From Dehalococcoidia bacterium (GTDB lineage: Bacteria > Chloroflexota > Dehalococcoidia > GIF9 > UBA5629): a DNA stretch of 64,000 bases. A program made the translations under genes and the position numbers. Under the pieces are notes generated by a model that did not search any database, had not been told where the DNA came from, and saw only the letters and a list, made by a program, of their open reading frames with translations. The DNA is taken from positions 620,001 through 684,000 of the forward strand of contig JBAZEK010000001.1 in the NCBI GenBank assembly GCA_041653995.1, in the 5' to 3' direction. Below are positions 57,051 through 64,000 of the stretch, piece by piece (within the stretch, counting starts at the first letter, position 1; each line of letters opens with the position of its first letter).

Positions 57051-57968
57051 TCACAGGGACAGCATTCTGTTCACCGCCGACATAGCCCGCTCCCTTACAT
57101 CGGACGGCACCTTCACCTCAGGCTTCATCTCCTCGAGCGCCCACAGCACCTTCTCCAGCGTGATTTTCTTCATATTGGGACAGACCGCTTCCGCCGTTGC
57201 CGGGACGAAGGTCTTGCCCGGATTCTCCTTTTTCAGCCGATGCAGTATTCCCGTCTCAGTAGCGATTATCATCACTTCGGCCTGCGCCGTACGGGCGTAT
57301 CTCAACATGCCGCCCGTGCTGAGCACCTCGTCCGCAACGGCCGTCACTTCGGGCCTGCATTCCGGATGCGCCAGGGCCACGGTGCCCGGATGCTTTTTCT
57401 TCCGGTCGATGATGTCCTGCGCCTGTATCTTGACATGAGTGGGACAGAAACCCGGCCAGAGCACCATAGGCCTGTGGAGTATTGTCGAAACATAATGACC
57501 CAGGTACTGGTCAGGTATGAAGAGTATCTCACCGTCGCCCATGCTTCTGACCACGTTGACCGCATTGGCCGAGGTGCAGCAGATGTCCGACTCCGCCTTG
57601 ACCGCCGCGGACGAGTTAACGTAGCAGACCACACGCACGCCGGGAAGCTCCTTCTTCCTGGCGATGAGCTGCTCTACCGTGATCATGTCGGCCATGGGAC
57701 AGCCCGACTCCGAGTCAGGCAGCAACACCACGCTCTCGGGCGACAGTATGGAGGCTGTCTCCGCCATGAAATGCACCCCGCAAAAGACGATGACCGGGGC
57801 TTTCACTTCAGCCGCCTTTCTGCTCAGCTCCAGCGAATCGCCGACGAAGTCGCCGATATCCTGCACCTCGGGTCGCTGATAATTGTGCGTCAGTATGACG
57901 GCCTTCCGCTTCTCCTTCAGGCTGAGGATCTTTTCAATCAACTCTTTATTCATATTATCGTGCGACAT
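57051..57968 (-). CDS. nadA: Quinolinate synthase
   Basis: A 305-residue enzyme making quinolinate from iminoaspartate and DHAP for NAD synthesis. It has AVILTHNYQRPEVQDIGDFV, FCGVHFMAETA, YVNSSAAVKAESD with ICCTSANAV, WPGFCPTHVKI, AHPECRPEV and a late AVCPNMKKITLE; three conserved cysteines bind an essential [4Fe-4S] cluster. GAGGGA lies five bases before the ATG. It heads the operon containing the nifS homolog and iscU, consistent with its need for a cluster. nadB and nadC are not in the window. Confidence 0.95.
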   Translation of the reverse strand: MSHDNMNKELIEKILSLKEKRKAVILTHNYQRPEVQDIGDFVGDSLELSRKAAEVKAPVIVFCGVHFMAETASILSPESVVLLPDSESGCPMADMITVEQLIARKKELPGVRVVCYVNSSAAVKAESDICCTSANAVNVVRSMGDGEILFIPDQYLGHYVSTILHRPMVLWPGFCPTHVKIQAQDIIDRKKKHPGTVALAHPECRPEVTAVADEVLSTGGMLRYARTAQAEVMIIATETGILHRLKKENPGKTFVPATAEAVCPNMKKITLEKVLWALEEMKPEVKVPSDVRERAMSAVNRMLSL

Positions 57969-57985
57969 TCAAGTCCCTCATACTT

Positions 57986-58080
57986 GTAGGGGCGGATTTT
58001 AACCCGCCCGTCGGGCGCAGCTAAAGCAACGCCCTTGCATCGTTTTGTGCTATAGGGCACACCTGAAGCAACGCCCCTAC
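57986..58080. repeat. Dispersed palindromic repeat, copy B (rearranged)
   Basis: A 95-bp element with ends GTAGGGGCGG and GCCCCTAC. It contains the same two half-elements as copies A and C: a GTAGGGGCGG..TTTAACCCGCCC half and a GGGCACACCTGAAGCAACGCCCCTAC-like half. They are in the opposite order, separated by about 45 bp that include a third partial copy (GGGCGCAGCTAAAGCAACGCCC). It lies between nadA and the ThiN-like gene. Confidence 0.75.
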
Positions 58081-58082
58081 GT

Positions 58083-58676
58083 TTAACCATGCATGCTCCG
58101 CGCATAGCGGCGTGCTATCTCTATTGCCATCCTGACCACGCCGTTCGCATCGCTCCCCAGGGCCACAAAGAGGGGCTCCTTGCCCCAGCCATCGCCCTCG
58201 TAAAAAATGTCCGGCATCCCGCCTCCGCTCCTGACCAGCTGTTTTATCTTCCAGGGCATAGACCTGCCGTCGGCTTTAGACACTTCATCCGGCTCAGCCG
58301 TACGGTCGATCCAGCCAAATAATAGTCTCTTTTCACGCGTGTATTTTTTCACGACTTTTATGATGCTCTCATCGCATTTAAAATTGATTCCGGCGTTGAT
58401 ATCCGGCCTGTATTTCCTGGCCTCGATGATCAGCCGCGCCATATGGTCCGAGCCACCCCACTTCGGCAGTCCGCTGGCCCTGGGGTATCCGTTGACCACA
58501 GTTATCCTTCCGTCTATGGCGGCTACCCCCGCAGGACCTGTGGCGCCGGGCATGGCATAGACAGCGTTAACCCGCACCTCGGGCATGAGCAATGAGAACT
58601 CCCTGCAGCGCTGCAGCCTTTCCACAGCCAGACAGAGATTGCCCATGATCTTTTCGGCGCTGTCTTTCTTTCTCAT
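58083..58676 (-). CDS. ThiN-like thiamine-phosphate synthase domain protein
   Basis: A 197-residue stand-alone protein resembling the ThiN domain found at the C-terminus of archaeal ThiDN: FSLLMPEVRVNAVYAMPGA, GPAGVAAIDGRITVVNGYPR, GGSDHMARLIIEARKYRPD and a closing FYEGDGWGKEPLFVALGSDA. ThiN joins the pyrimidine and thiazole halves of thiamine phosphate. A free-standing form is known in some anaerobes, where a regulatory role is also possible. It follows the AIR-synthase-like gene by three bases. Confidence 0.75.
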   Translation of the reverse strand: MRKKDSAEKIMGNLCLAVERLQRCREFSLLMPEVRVNAVYAMPGATGPAGVAAIDGRITVVNGYPRASGLPKWGGSDHMARLIIEARKYRPDINAGINFKCDESIIKVVKKYTREKRLLFGWIDRTAEPDEVSKADGRSMPWKIKQLVRSGGGMPDIFYEGDGWGKEPLFVALGSDANGVVRMAIEIARRYARSMHG

Positions 58677-58679
58677 GGT

Positions 58680-59702
58680 TCAGCCCTCGGCCGCGCTGAA
58701 ATAGGCCGGCCAGAAGGGATCATCCAGCACCGGCGTCAGCTTCTGCTTTCTGCCTGACTTCCTGATAAATACCCTGTCCCGCGGGGTGATCTCGCCGATA
58801 TCCCAGGCGGATATATTCTTCTTCTTCAACTTTGAGATGATCTTGCCGCTGTTGGCGGGCGAGGCGGTGATGACCAGCGTGCCTTCACCGATGGATATGA
58901 GCGGATCGATCTTAAAAGCTTTGCAGACGGCGTCAATCGCATCGGGAATCGCGATCTTGTCCTCGTACAGGGTAACACCCAGCCCGGAGGCCGCAGCAAC
59001 CTCGAAGACGCCGTTGAGCAGACCTCCTTCGGTAGCGTCATGCATGGCATGCGCCAGCGGCGCCGCCGTTAGCGCGTCCTCCACCACCGTCATCTGAAGC
59101 AAATATTCCTTGGCTCTGGCCACCATGCCACGTCCCAGCTTTTTAGTCAGGGACTTTTCCGCCTGCCAGGCCAGCAATCCGGTCGCTTCCACGGCGGGGC
59201 CTTTGGTCATGATCACGCGGTCGCCCACCTTTGCATTGCAGGCCGCTGTTATCTGACTCCTCTTGCCGAGTCCCATCACGGTGCAGCCTCCGTTAAGGGG
59301 AAAAGACATACCCGGGTAGATGCCCGTATGGCCGCCGATGATGGCGATATCCAGTTTCCTGCATTCTTCATCCACCTGCGTCCACACCTTATCTATAACT
59401 TTCTCAGCCGTGCCCGGCGGAAACATCAGGCAGATGGTCATGTACCTGGGTTTGACGCCCAGAACAGCCACATCGCTGGCGCAGATATGGACTATGGCCC
59501 AGCCGAAATAGGGCATAATCACGGGCATGCCGAAGGTGGGATCCTCGGCGATAACCATGACATCACCGCCGGGCAGGTCGATGACCGCGGCGTCCACGCC
59601 GTGCCGGGGTCCGATAAACACAGATTTATCTTTCCTGCCCAGCCGCGAGAGTATTATGCGGTCGAAAGTAGCCCGGTCCAATTTGCCCAGTTCAGGTAGC
59701 AT
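58680..59702 (-). CDS. AIR synthase-related protein (HypE/ThiL-type fold)
   Basis: A 340-residue protein of the PurM/HypE superfamily: GPRHGVDAAVIDLPGGDVMV, HICASDVAVLGVKPRYM (second nucleotide-binding block), IIGGHTGIYPGM, HDATEGGLLNGVFEVAAASG and GEGTLVITA. It binds ATP and a phosphorylatable substrate; it lacks the C-terminal cysteine of HypE. Its coupling to a ThiN-like gene may point to thiamine metabolism, but family members have diverse or unknown roles. AAGGAG precedes the ATG; longer in-frame starts lie in non-coding DNA. Confidence 0.8.
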   Translation of the reverse strand: MLPELGKLDRATFDRIILSRLGRKDKSVFIGPRHGVDAAVIDLPGGDVMVIAEDPTFGMPVIMPYFGWAIVHICASDVAVLGVKPRYMTICLMFPPGTAEKVIDKVWTQVDEECRKLDIAIIGGHTGIYPGMSFPLNGGCTVMGLGKRSQITAACNAKVGDRVIMTKGPAVEATGLLAWQAEKSLTKKLGRGMVARAKEYLLQMTVVEDALTAAPLAHAMHDATEGGLLNGVFEVAAASGLGVTLYEDKIAIPDAIDAVCKAFKIDPLISIGEGTLVITASPANSGKIISKLKKKNISAWDIGEITPRDRVFIRKSGRKQKLTPVLDDPFWPAYFSAAEG

Positions 59703-59771
59703 TACAATCTCCTTGTGCGATTTAATGAGACTATAATACATTCGGTGGAACGTTTAATCAACCTACCAGCA

Positions 59772-59835
59772 GCGGGCGGGTTTGAAAACCCGCCCCTACA
59801 TAATCGTATGTAGGGGCGTACCTCTAGGTGCGTCC
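59772..59835. repeat. Dispersed palindromic repeat, copy C
   Basis: A 64-bp element, in the opposite orientation to copy A at 145 with six mismatches by eye. It starts GCGGGCGGGTTTGAAAACCC and has the inner TGTAGGGGC/GCCCCTACA arms flanking TAATCGTA. It lies between the AIR-synthase-like gene and the ABC exporter ATPase, without overlapping a gene. Confidence 0.85.
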
Positions 59836-59855
59836 GAAACACCCGGACTCGGATT

Positions 59856-60527
59856 TTAATTATTCAAAATTTGGCCATCCTTAAGCCTGATCACCCGATC
59901 GGCCCTGCCCGCCAGCTCCATGTTGTGAGTAACCACGATCAGGGACAATCCGCCTTGATTCAACTTCTTAAATAGGGAGTAAATCTTATCCGCTGTCGCC
60001 GTGTCGAGGTTGCCGGTAGGCTCGTCCGCCATGATGACGCGAGGCTCATTGACCAGCGCACGTCCGATGCTGACCCTCTGCATCTCGCCTCCACTGAGCT
60101 GGTGCGGCAGGTGGCGTGCGCGGTGCGACAGCTCCAACGTCTCCATAACCCCCGCGATCCTGTCATGCTTGACGGGTTTCTTGCTGAAAAGCAACGGCAG
60201 CTCTATATTCTCCTCCACTGTGAGAGTGGGCAGCAACAGGAACTGCTGAAACACGAAGCCGATACTATCTCTCCGCACCCTGACCAGCTCTCGCTCTTTC
60301 AGCCCGGCGGTCTCCCTGCCTTCCAGCGAGATACTGCCGGAGCTCGGCGTCTCAAGCAACCCCAGCAGGTGCAGCAGTGTTGATTTTCCAGATCCCGAAG
60401 GTCCGACGATCGAAACGAACTCACCCTTTCCGATGGAGAGATCGACGGACTTCAGAGCGTGCACCTGCTCGCTCCCCCTGCTGTAGCTCCTGGCCAGTCC
60501 CCTGGCGGATATTATTGCATCTTTCAT
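59856..60527 (-). CDS. MacB/LolD-type ABC transporter ATPase
   Basis: A 223-residue ATPase with Walker A GPSGSGKST (about 40-48), Q-loop FVFQQFLLLPTLT, signature LSGGEMQRVSIGRAL, Walker B VIMADEPTGNLD and H-loop VVTHNMELAG. It drives the FtsX-like permease encoded immediately upstream, with a four-base overlap. MacB-type systems export peptides, lipoproteins or antibiotics by mechanotransmission rather than classic transport; the substrate here is unknown. Confidence 0.93.
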   Translation of the reverse strand: MKDAIISARGLARSYSRGSEQVHALKSVDLSIGKGEFVSIVGPSGSGKSTLLHLLGLLETPSSGSISLEGRETAGLKERELVRVRRDSIGFVFQQFLLLPTLTVEENIELPLLFSKKPVKHDRIAGVMETLELSHRARHLPHQLSGGEMQRVSIGRALVNEPRVIMADEPTGNLDTATADKIYSLFKKLNQGGLSLIVVTHNMELAGRADRVIRLKDGQILNN

Positions 60528-61693
60528 TCCAGATCACTCCTCATAGCTTCCATGGGTGTCAGACGGGCGCACCTGACCGCCGGGTAGATAGAGCAAAGCA
60601 GGCCGATAGCCAGGGCAAAGCCGATGCAGACTAATATCAATAGCGGATCGATGCTGATCAGTTCACCTCCCGGAGAATAGGGGATCACTCCCCGCACAAA
60701 ACCCTCCACCAGCTTCGAGCCGACCAGCGCCACCAGCAGTCCCACGGCGCACCCGGCCAGGGTGATGATGAGGGTCTCTACCACGATGAGGCGCGAGACG
60801 TCCCAGCCGGAGGCCCCCACAGCCTTCATCATACCGAACTCCCTGGTCCTTTCGTTAACCGACATGATCAGCGTATTGATGATGCCCACAGCACTGATGA
60901 AGAGGGCGATGATGATGACAGAGAAAAGCAGCGCCTGCGCTGAGCCCACCAGGTTCATGATGGTGCCCATCACCTGCGTCATGGTGACCACCTGTATATC
61001 CGGTATCTGCTCAAGCTTCTTTGAGATGTCGCTGATTCTGGAAATGTCTTCGACCTTAATGGCTATGGTAGTTAGCTGGCCTTCCTTGCCGAAGACACTC
61101 TGCGCGGCGCCCAGGGGAAGGAAGTGGAATTCGTCGTCCTGGTTGCCCGTGCGCTCCAGTATGCCTACTATGGTGGTGGGCACCTTATCGGGCCCGAAAT
61201 CGAGCACCTGCCCGACCTTGAGGTTCTCCTTTTCCGCCAGGCTGCGGCCTACTATCATGACGCCGGTTTCGTCGTCTTTAAAGTATCTCCCCTCCACTTT
61301 CCACCATGGCTTCAAGGCCTTCTGTTCCTCTATATCGATGCCGTAGACAATGTGTGGTTTATCGTCCTTGAAGAACTGGTGCAGCAGCATGGGGCTGGCT
61401 ATCTCGATGCCGTCCATCTTTTGCACCTGATCAAGGTCGGAGTAAGACAGGTATTTGGGTATCACGCCGCCGTGGATGATGAGGGAGGCCGCCTCGTAGG
61501 GACAACCCTTGGGCACGGCCAGCATGTGTATACCCAGGCTGTTGAGTTCTCCCCCGAGCTGGCGCTCATAGCCGGCATTGAAGGAGAGCAGGCTGAAGAG
61601 GACAGCGATGGCGATGGCCACACCGGCCACCGTAAGTCCAGTGCGCACATGCCTGCGCATGAGGTTCTTGGCTGCCAGACTGAATATATTCAA
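60524..61693 (-). CDS. FtsX/MacB-like ABC permease
   Basis: A 389-residue permease with one N-terminal helix (about 18-38), a periplasm-type domain of about 220 residues and three C-terminal helices, including the VNERTREFGMMKAVGASGWD cytoplasmic coupling segment that is the FtsX signature. It lies 12 bp after the small lipoprotein gene. The three-gene set (lipoprotein, permease, ATPase) looks like an export unit with a dedicated surface partner. Confidence 0.9.
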   Translation of the reverse strand: MNIFSLAAKNLMRRHVRTGLTVAGVAIAIAVLFSLLSFNAGYERQLGGELNSLGIHMLAVPKGCPYEAASLIIHGGVIPKYLSYSDLDQVQKMDGIEIASPMLLHQFFKDDKPHIVYGIDIEEQKALKPWWKVEGRYFKDDETGVMIVGRSLAEKENLKVGQVLDFGPDKVPTTIVGILERTGNQDDEFHFLPLGAAQSVFGKEGQLTTIAIKVEDISRISDISKKLEQIPDIQVVTMTQVMGTIMNLVGSAQALLFSVIIIALFISAVGIINTLIMSVNERTREFGMMKAVGASGWDVSRLIVVETLIITLAGCAVGLLVALVGSKLVEGFVRGVIPYSPGGELISIDPLLILVCIGFALAIGLLCSIYPAVRCARLTPMEAMRSDLE

Positions 61694-61705
61694 ATCGCCT
61701 CCTGC

Positions 61706-62179
61706 CTAAAAATCGACCTTGGTGCCGATTAAATATACGTCGCTGCCCTCGGCGATCACCCCGGCCGTGACCCTGGCGTAGGAACCCTTCCTCTGCGGTA
61801 TGACCAGGTTGCTGGGGGCCAGATCGATGTATATGACGGCATTGCCGTCCTTGAGGGTGAACCAGCACCCGGCCGGGCATTCGCTGGCTATTTTCCCTTC
61901 CACCATAACATTCTTCCCATCCCATCCCATCGGGTCCTGCAGTATCTCCGCGATGCGGGCGGCATGCACGCCGTCAACCGCGCTCTGCTCAGCGGAAGTA
62001 CCGGTGCCGTTATCGGCAGGGACACCCGTCCCGACGGCGGGAGCCGTATCGGCCGCAGCCGCCTGTGTCTCAGCGGGTTGGCTCCTGTCCAGCGCAACGG
62101 ACGCAGGCTGTGAACAGCCTGCCAGCAGTCCCGTACTCATCAGGACTATCAGCGCGATCGCAAGTAATATGCCTTTCAT
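61706..62179 (-). CDS. Lipoprotein with OB-fold-like domain
   Basis: A 157-residue lipoprotein: lipobox LLAGC (Cys near 22), an Ala/Thr-rich linker to about 70, then an OB-like domain (AARIAEILQDPMGWDGKNVM, VEGKIASECPAGCWFTLKDG, NAVIYIDLAPSN, KVDF end) resembling DUF4920. The ECPAGCW motif with two cysteines is typical of that family, in which it may bind metal or form a disulfide. It is the first gene of the ABC exporter operon. Confidence 0.75.
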   Translation of the reverse strand: MKGILLAIALIVLMSTGLLAGCSQPASVALDRSQPAETQAAAADTAPAVGTGVPADNGTGTSAEQSAVDGVHAARIAEILQDPMGWDGKNVMVEGKIASECPAGCWFTLKDGNAVIYIDLAPSNLVIPQRKGSYARVTAGVIAEGSDVYLIGTKVDF

Positions 62180-62366
62180 TTACCGTTCTCCTTTGTCTCT
62201 ATTAGTCATTCTGTATAAGGTCGCCCCGGTTATTCTTGCAGATATCAGGATGGGCTGGGGCTGTCGTCAATCAAAGCCAATAGTATATTGTGATTATGAA
62301 TTTTGTATGAAGACGTTCGCAATTCTTGGTGAAGCGCACGACATTAAATAAAAACATGTTTTACTG

Positions 62367-62372
62367 TATAAT
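62367..62372 (+). promoter_or_regulatory. -10 element of the ThiF-like gene, probable leaderless start
   Basis: Perfect TATAAT (62367-62372), with a weak -35 (TTAAAT, 62344-62349, 17-bp spacer). Only eight bases separate it from the ATG at 62381, and no Shine-Dalgarno sequence is present. Confidence 0.5.
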
Positions 62373-62380
62373 CGATTCAA

Positions 62381-63250
62381 ATGAATGCTGAGAATAGTCC
62401 GGCGAAGCTGATCGGACGCTGCAGCAAATCAGTTGCCGCAGGCGACGGAGCGAAGCTGAAAGTGATCAGCCTGAAAGACAGCCGGGCCATCGCCGTACGC
62501 AGCCGGATTACTCCGCTCGAAGTCGAGATCGCCTGCCTGAAGAATGGCGTGGTACCCATGCGCTACCTGCGTAATATAGGCACGGCGGGAATCGACGGGC
62601 AGTTGAAGCTGCTGCGCTCCACAGTGGCCGTCTGCGGTGCGGGGGGACTGGGTGGCGGTGTTATCGAACTGCTGGCCCGACAGGGTATCGGACATCTGGT
62701 GATCATCGACAACGGCAGGTTCGTGGAGAACAACCTCAACCGCCAGATCATGTCCGATGAGCATGTGCTGCGCAGATCGAAGGTGAAAGTCGCCGCGCAG
62801 CGCGTCAGGCAGATCAACTCGGCCATAGCGGTAAAGGAATGCAGCGCTCACATTGGCAATTCCAATGTGGACGGACTCCTTAAAGGGTGCGACGTTGTAG
62901 TTGATGCTTTAGATAGTCTGTCCTCGCGCATGGTGGTGGAAGCGTCCTGCCGCAGGCTCAAATTGCCTTTTGTCCACGGCGCCATCGCCGGCTACTGCGG
63001 CCAGGTGATGACGGTATTGCCCGGCGATAGGGGGCTGTCCGCCGTATATGGCCCGGGATGCGACGTGCGCGGCGTGGAAGCTGTTACGGGCAACCCTTCC
63101 GCCACACCTGCCGCCATCGCCGCCTGGGAAGTGCAGGAGGTGGTCAAGCTGATCACCGGAACAGGAGAGCCTGTACGCAACCGCCTGCTCTTCGTGGACT
63201 TCGCCGACGGCAGTCTGGAGAGCATACCTCTGGCGCAGGAAGGCAAATAA
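62381..63250 (+). CDS. ThiF/MoeB-family adenylyltransferase (E1-like)
   Basis: A 289-residue protein. Residues 1-80 are an extension of no recognised family. From about 85 the E1 fold appears: VAVCGAGGLGGGVIELLARQ (ATP-binding glycine loop), DNGRFVENNLNRQIM (catalytic Arg), SKVKVAAQRV, VVDALDSLSSR and FVHGAIAGYCGQV, with candidate catalytic Cys in GPGCDVRG. The zinc CxxC pairs of MoeB are absent. The following gene encodes a ubiquitin-like partner ending in Gly-Gly, and its ATG overlaps this stop codon (TAATG). It would adenylate that partner for sulfur transfer. Confidence 0.88.
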   Translation: MNAENSPAKLIGRCSKSVAAGDGAKLKVISLKDSRAIAVRSRITPLEVEIACLKNGVVPMRYLRNIGTAGIDGQLKLLRSTVAVCGAGGLGGGVIELLARQGIGHLVIIDNGRFVENNLNRQIMSDEHVLRRSKVKVAAQRVRQINSAIAVKECSAHIGNSNVDGLLKGCDVVVDALDSLSSRMVVEASCRRLKLPFVHGAIAGYCGQVMTVLPGDRGLSAVYGPGCDVRGVEAVTGNPSATPAAIAAWEVQEVVKLITGTGEPVRNRLLFVDFADGSLESIPLAQEGK

Positions 63251-63534
63251 TGGCAACCGTTAATATCAGGTTCGTCGGACCCTGGCGCCTCTACATGGGG
63301 ACCGAGAAATGCGCCATGCAGGCCGACACAATCGAGGAAGCCATTGAACGGATGGAGGCTATTTATGGCCCTAAATACCACGAGCGCCTGCTCAGGGGCG
63401 GCGTCAAAGAGAGGCGATCTATTTCAGGCGACAGTAATATACTGGTCAACCGCGTTAACATCAGACAGCTCACGGACCACACTCTGAAGGACGGTGACAA
63501 CATAGATGTCATCCCGCGCTTCGTGGGCGGTTGA
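63250..63534 (+). CDS. MoaD/ThiS-like ubiquitin-fold sulfur carrier
   Basis: A 94-residue beta-grasp protein ending RFVGG, the C-terminal Gly-Gly tail activated by E1-like enzymes. Strands VNIRFVGPWRLYMGTEKC, helix TIEEAIERMEAIYGPKYHER and the closing LKDGDNIDVIPRF fit MoaD/ThiS. It is slightly longer than ThiS, with an insertion (GGVKERRSISGDSNILVNRV) between helix and last strands. The start overlaps the ThiF-like stop. Whether it serves molybdopterin, thiamine, or another thio-product is undetermined. Confidence 0.88.
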   Translation: MATVNIRFVGPWRLYMGTEKCAMQADTIEEAIERMEAIYGPKYHERLLRGGVKERRSISGDSNILVNRVNIRQLTDHTLKDGDNIDVIPRFVGG

Positions 63535-63606
63535 ACTTGAACCCGTAGTAACACAGTCTCTTTAGTGATAGAATAGGCGGACTCAAATTTCCGCAGGGAG
63601 TGTACT

Positions 63607-64000
63607 ATGGCTGCCAGAGAATACATACTCTCCATAGATCAGGGCACCACCGGCAGCGCGGCCATACTTTTCGACCGTGACGGCAAGCCGGCCGCCGATG
63701 CCGATACCGAGACCCGGCAGATCTTCCCCAACCCCGGCTGGGTTGAACACGATCCCAACGAGATATATCAGACTTCGCTCGATGTGGCGCGCCAGGCGCT
63801 GGCGAAGGCCGGCGTGAAGCCGTCCTCCGTAGCCGGCATCGGCATCACCAACCAGCGCGAGACCACCATCATCTGGGATAAAAAGACCGGCCAACCGGTC
63901 AGCAATGCCATAGTCTGGCAGTGCCGGCGCACCGCCGGGCTGGTTGAAGATCTGAAGAATCGCGGTGTCGGCCAGACCATCTGCGACAGGACGGGACTGA
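63607..64000 (+). CDS. glpK: Glycerol kinase, N-terminal fragment
   Basis: The gene runs off the right edge after 131 codons. The translation starts MAAREYILSIDQGTTGSAAI, continues with FPNPGWVEHDPNEIY, and has GIGITNQRETTIIWDKKTG and AIVWQCRRTAGL: the phosphate-1 motif and substrate-binding Arg/Glu pair of FGGY glycerol kinases. AGGGAG lies six bases before the ATG. It phosphorylates glycerol to sn-glycerol 3-phosphate. Related FGGY kinases cannot be excluded without the C-terminal half. Confidence 0.88.
   Translation, partial: MAAREYILSIDQGTTGSAAILFDRDGKPAADADTETRQIFPNPGWVEHDPNEIYQTSLDVARQALAKAGVKPSSVAGIGITNQRETTIIWDKKTGQPVSNAIVWQCRRTAGLVEDLKNRGVGQTICDRTGL

Noticed and set aside
1..64000. 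CRISPR arrays, IS elements, rRNA
   Set aside because: No regularly spaced repeats, no transposase and no rRNA segments were seen anywhere in the window.

Overview
The window reads as bacterial chromosome, most likely from an anaerobic Chloroflexota of the Dehalococcoidia type. This is an inference from gene content and synteny, not from a marker-gene search. Supporting features are a recA-recX-rny-YmdB block, split transketolase subunits, a K+-independent membrane pyrophosphatase, an HdrD/NarI-type electron-transfer protein, FmdB zinc-ribbon paralogs, many lipoproteins with NEW3/CARDB/Fn3-like folds, and no sign of an outer-membrane apparatus. Promoters are easy to read: many genes have a -35/-10 pair 17-18 bp apart. 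Protein genes and tRNA genes fill nearly everything; there is no rRNA, no CRISPR array and no IS element.

Layout. 1-7.7 kb: 5' end of alaS, two FmdB genes, a ThiD2-like gene, hppA, then a leftward operon for a NEW3-domain exported protein, an ABC-2 exporter and a metallo-beta-lactamase-fold hydrolase. 7.7-11.1 kb: riboflavin operon ribD-ribE-ribBA-ribH. 11.3-20.3 kb: SIMPL lipoprotein, signal peptidase I, tRNAs, a MerR regulator with a clear operator, PhzF, MOSC, enoyl-CoA hydratase, a BKACE-family enzyme, a PHP protein and coaE. 20.45-26.58 kb: a 6.1-kb AT-rich integrative element in tRNA-Asn, bounded by 62-bp perfect direct repeats. 26.7-36.1 kb: lipoproteins, an EMO/HdrD-like Fe-S oxidoreductase, PHP protein, ymdB-like gene, rny, recX, recA, a third FmdB and a DUF1461 protein. 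36.2-47.8 kb: dnaE, hydrolase, ogt, hpf, comF, thpR, amidohydrolase, transketolase subunits and an MscS-like protein. 47.8-49.5 kb: six leftward tRNA genes around a CARDB-type surface protein. 49.8-54.8 kb: a large lipoprotein with three repeated domains and a seven-bladed propeller, and a tandem-repeat lipoprotein. 54.9-58 kb: tusA, zinc ribbon, iscU, a nifS homolog and nadA. 58-64 kb: ThiN and AIR-synthase-like genes, a MacB-type ABC exporter, a ThiF/MoaD pair and the start of glpK.

The most interesting items are these. (1) The tRNA-Asn element: its integrase gene runs through the right att repeat. In the predicted excised circle the excisionase-like gene would lie directly upstream of the integrase on the same strand, and the integrase would gain an ATG start in place of TTG. 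The xis-like gene has a promoter with a perfect 12-bp palindrome in its spacer. The element carries no recognisable conjugation or capsid genes, but does carry a RepA-type ATPase and a rhomboid that lacks its catalytic Ser and His. (2) A cysteine-desulfurase homolog in an iscU/tusA/nadA cluster whose PLP-binding lysine is glutamine. (3) A dispersed 64-bp palindromic repeat family built from two half-elements in two orders. (4) Several genes whose -10 box sits 6-8 nt before the start codon, suggesting leaderless mRNAs.
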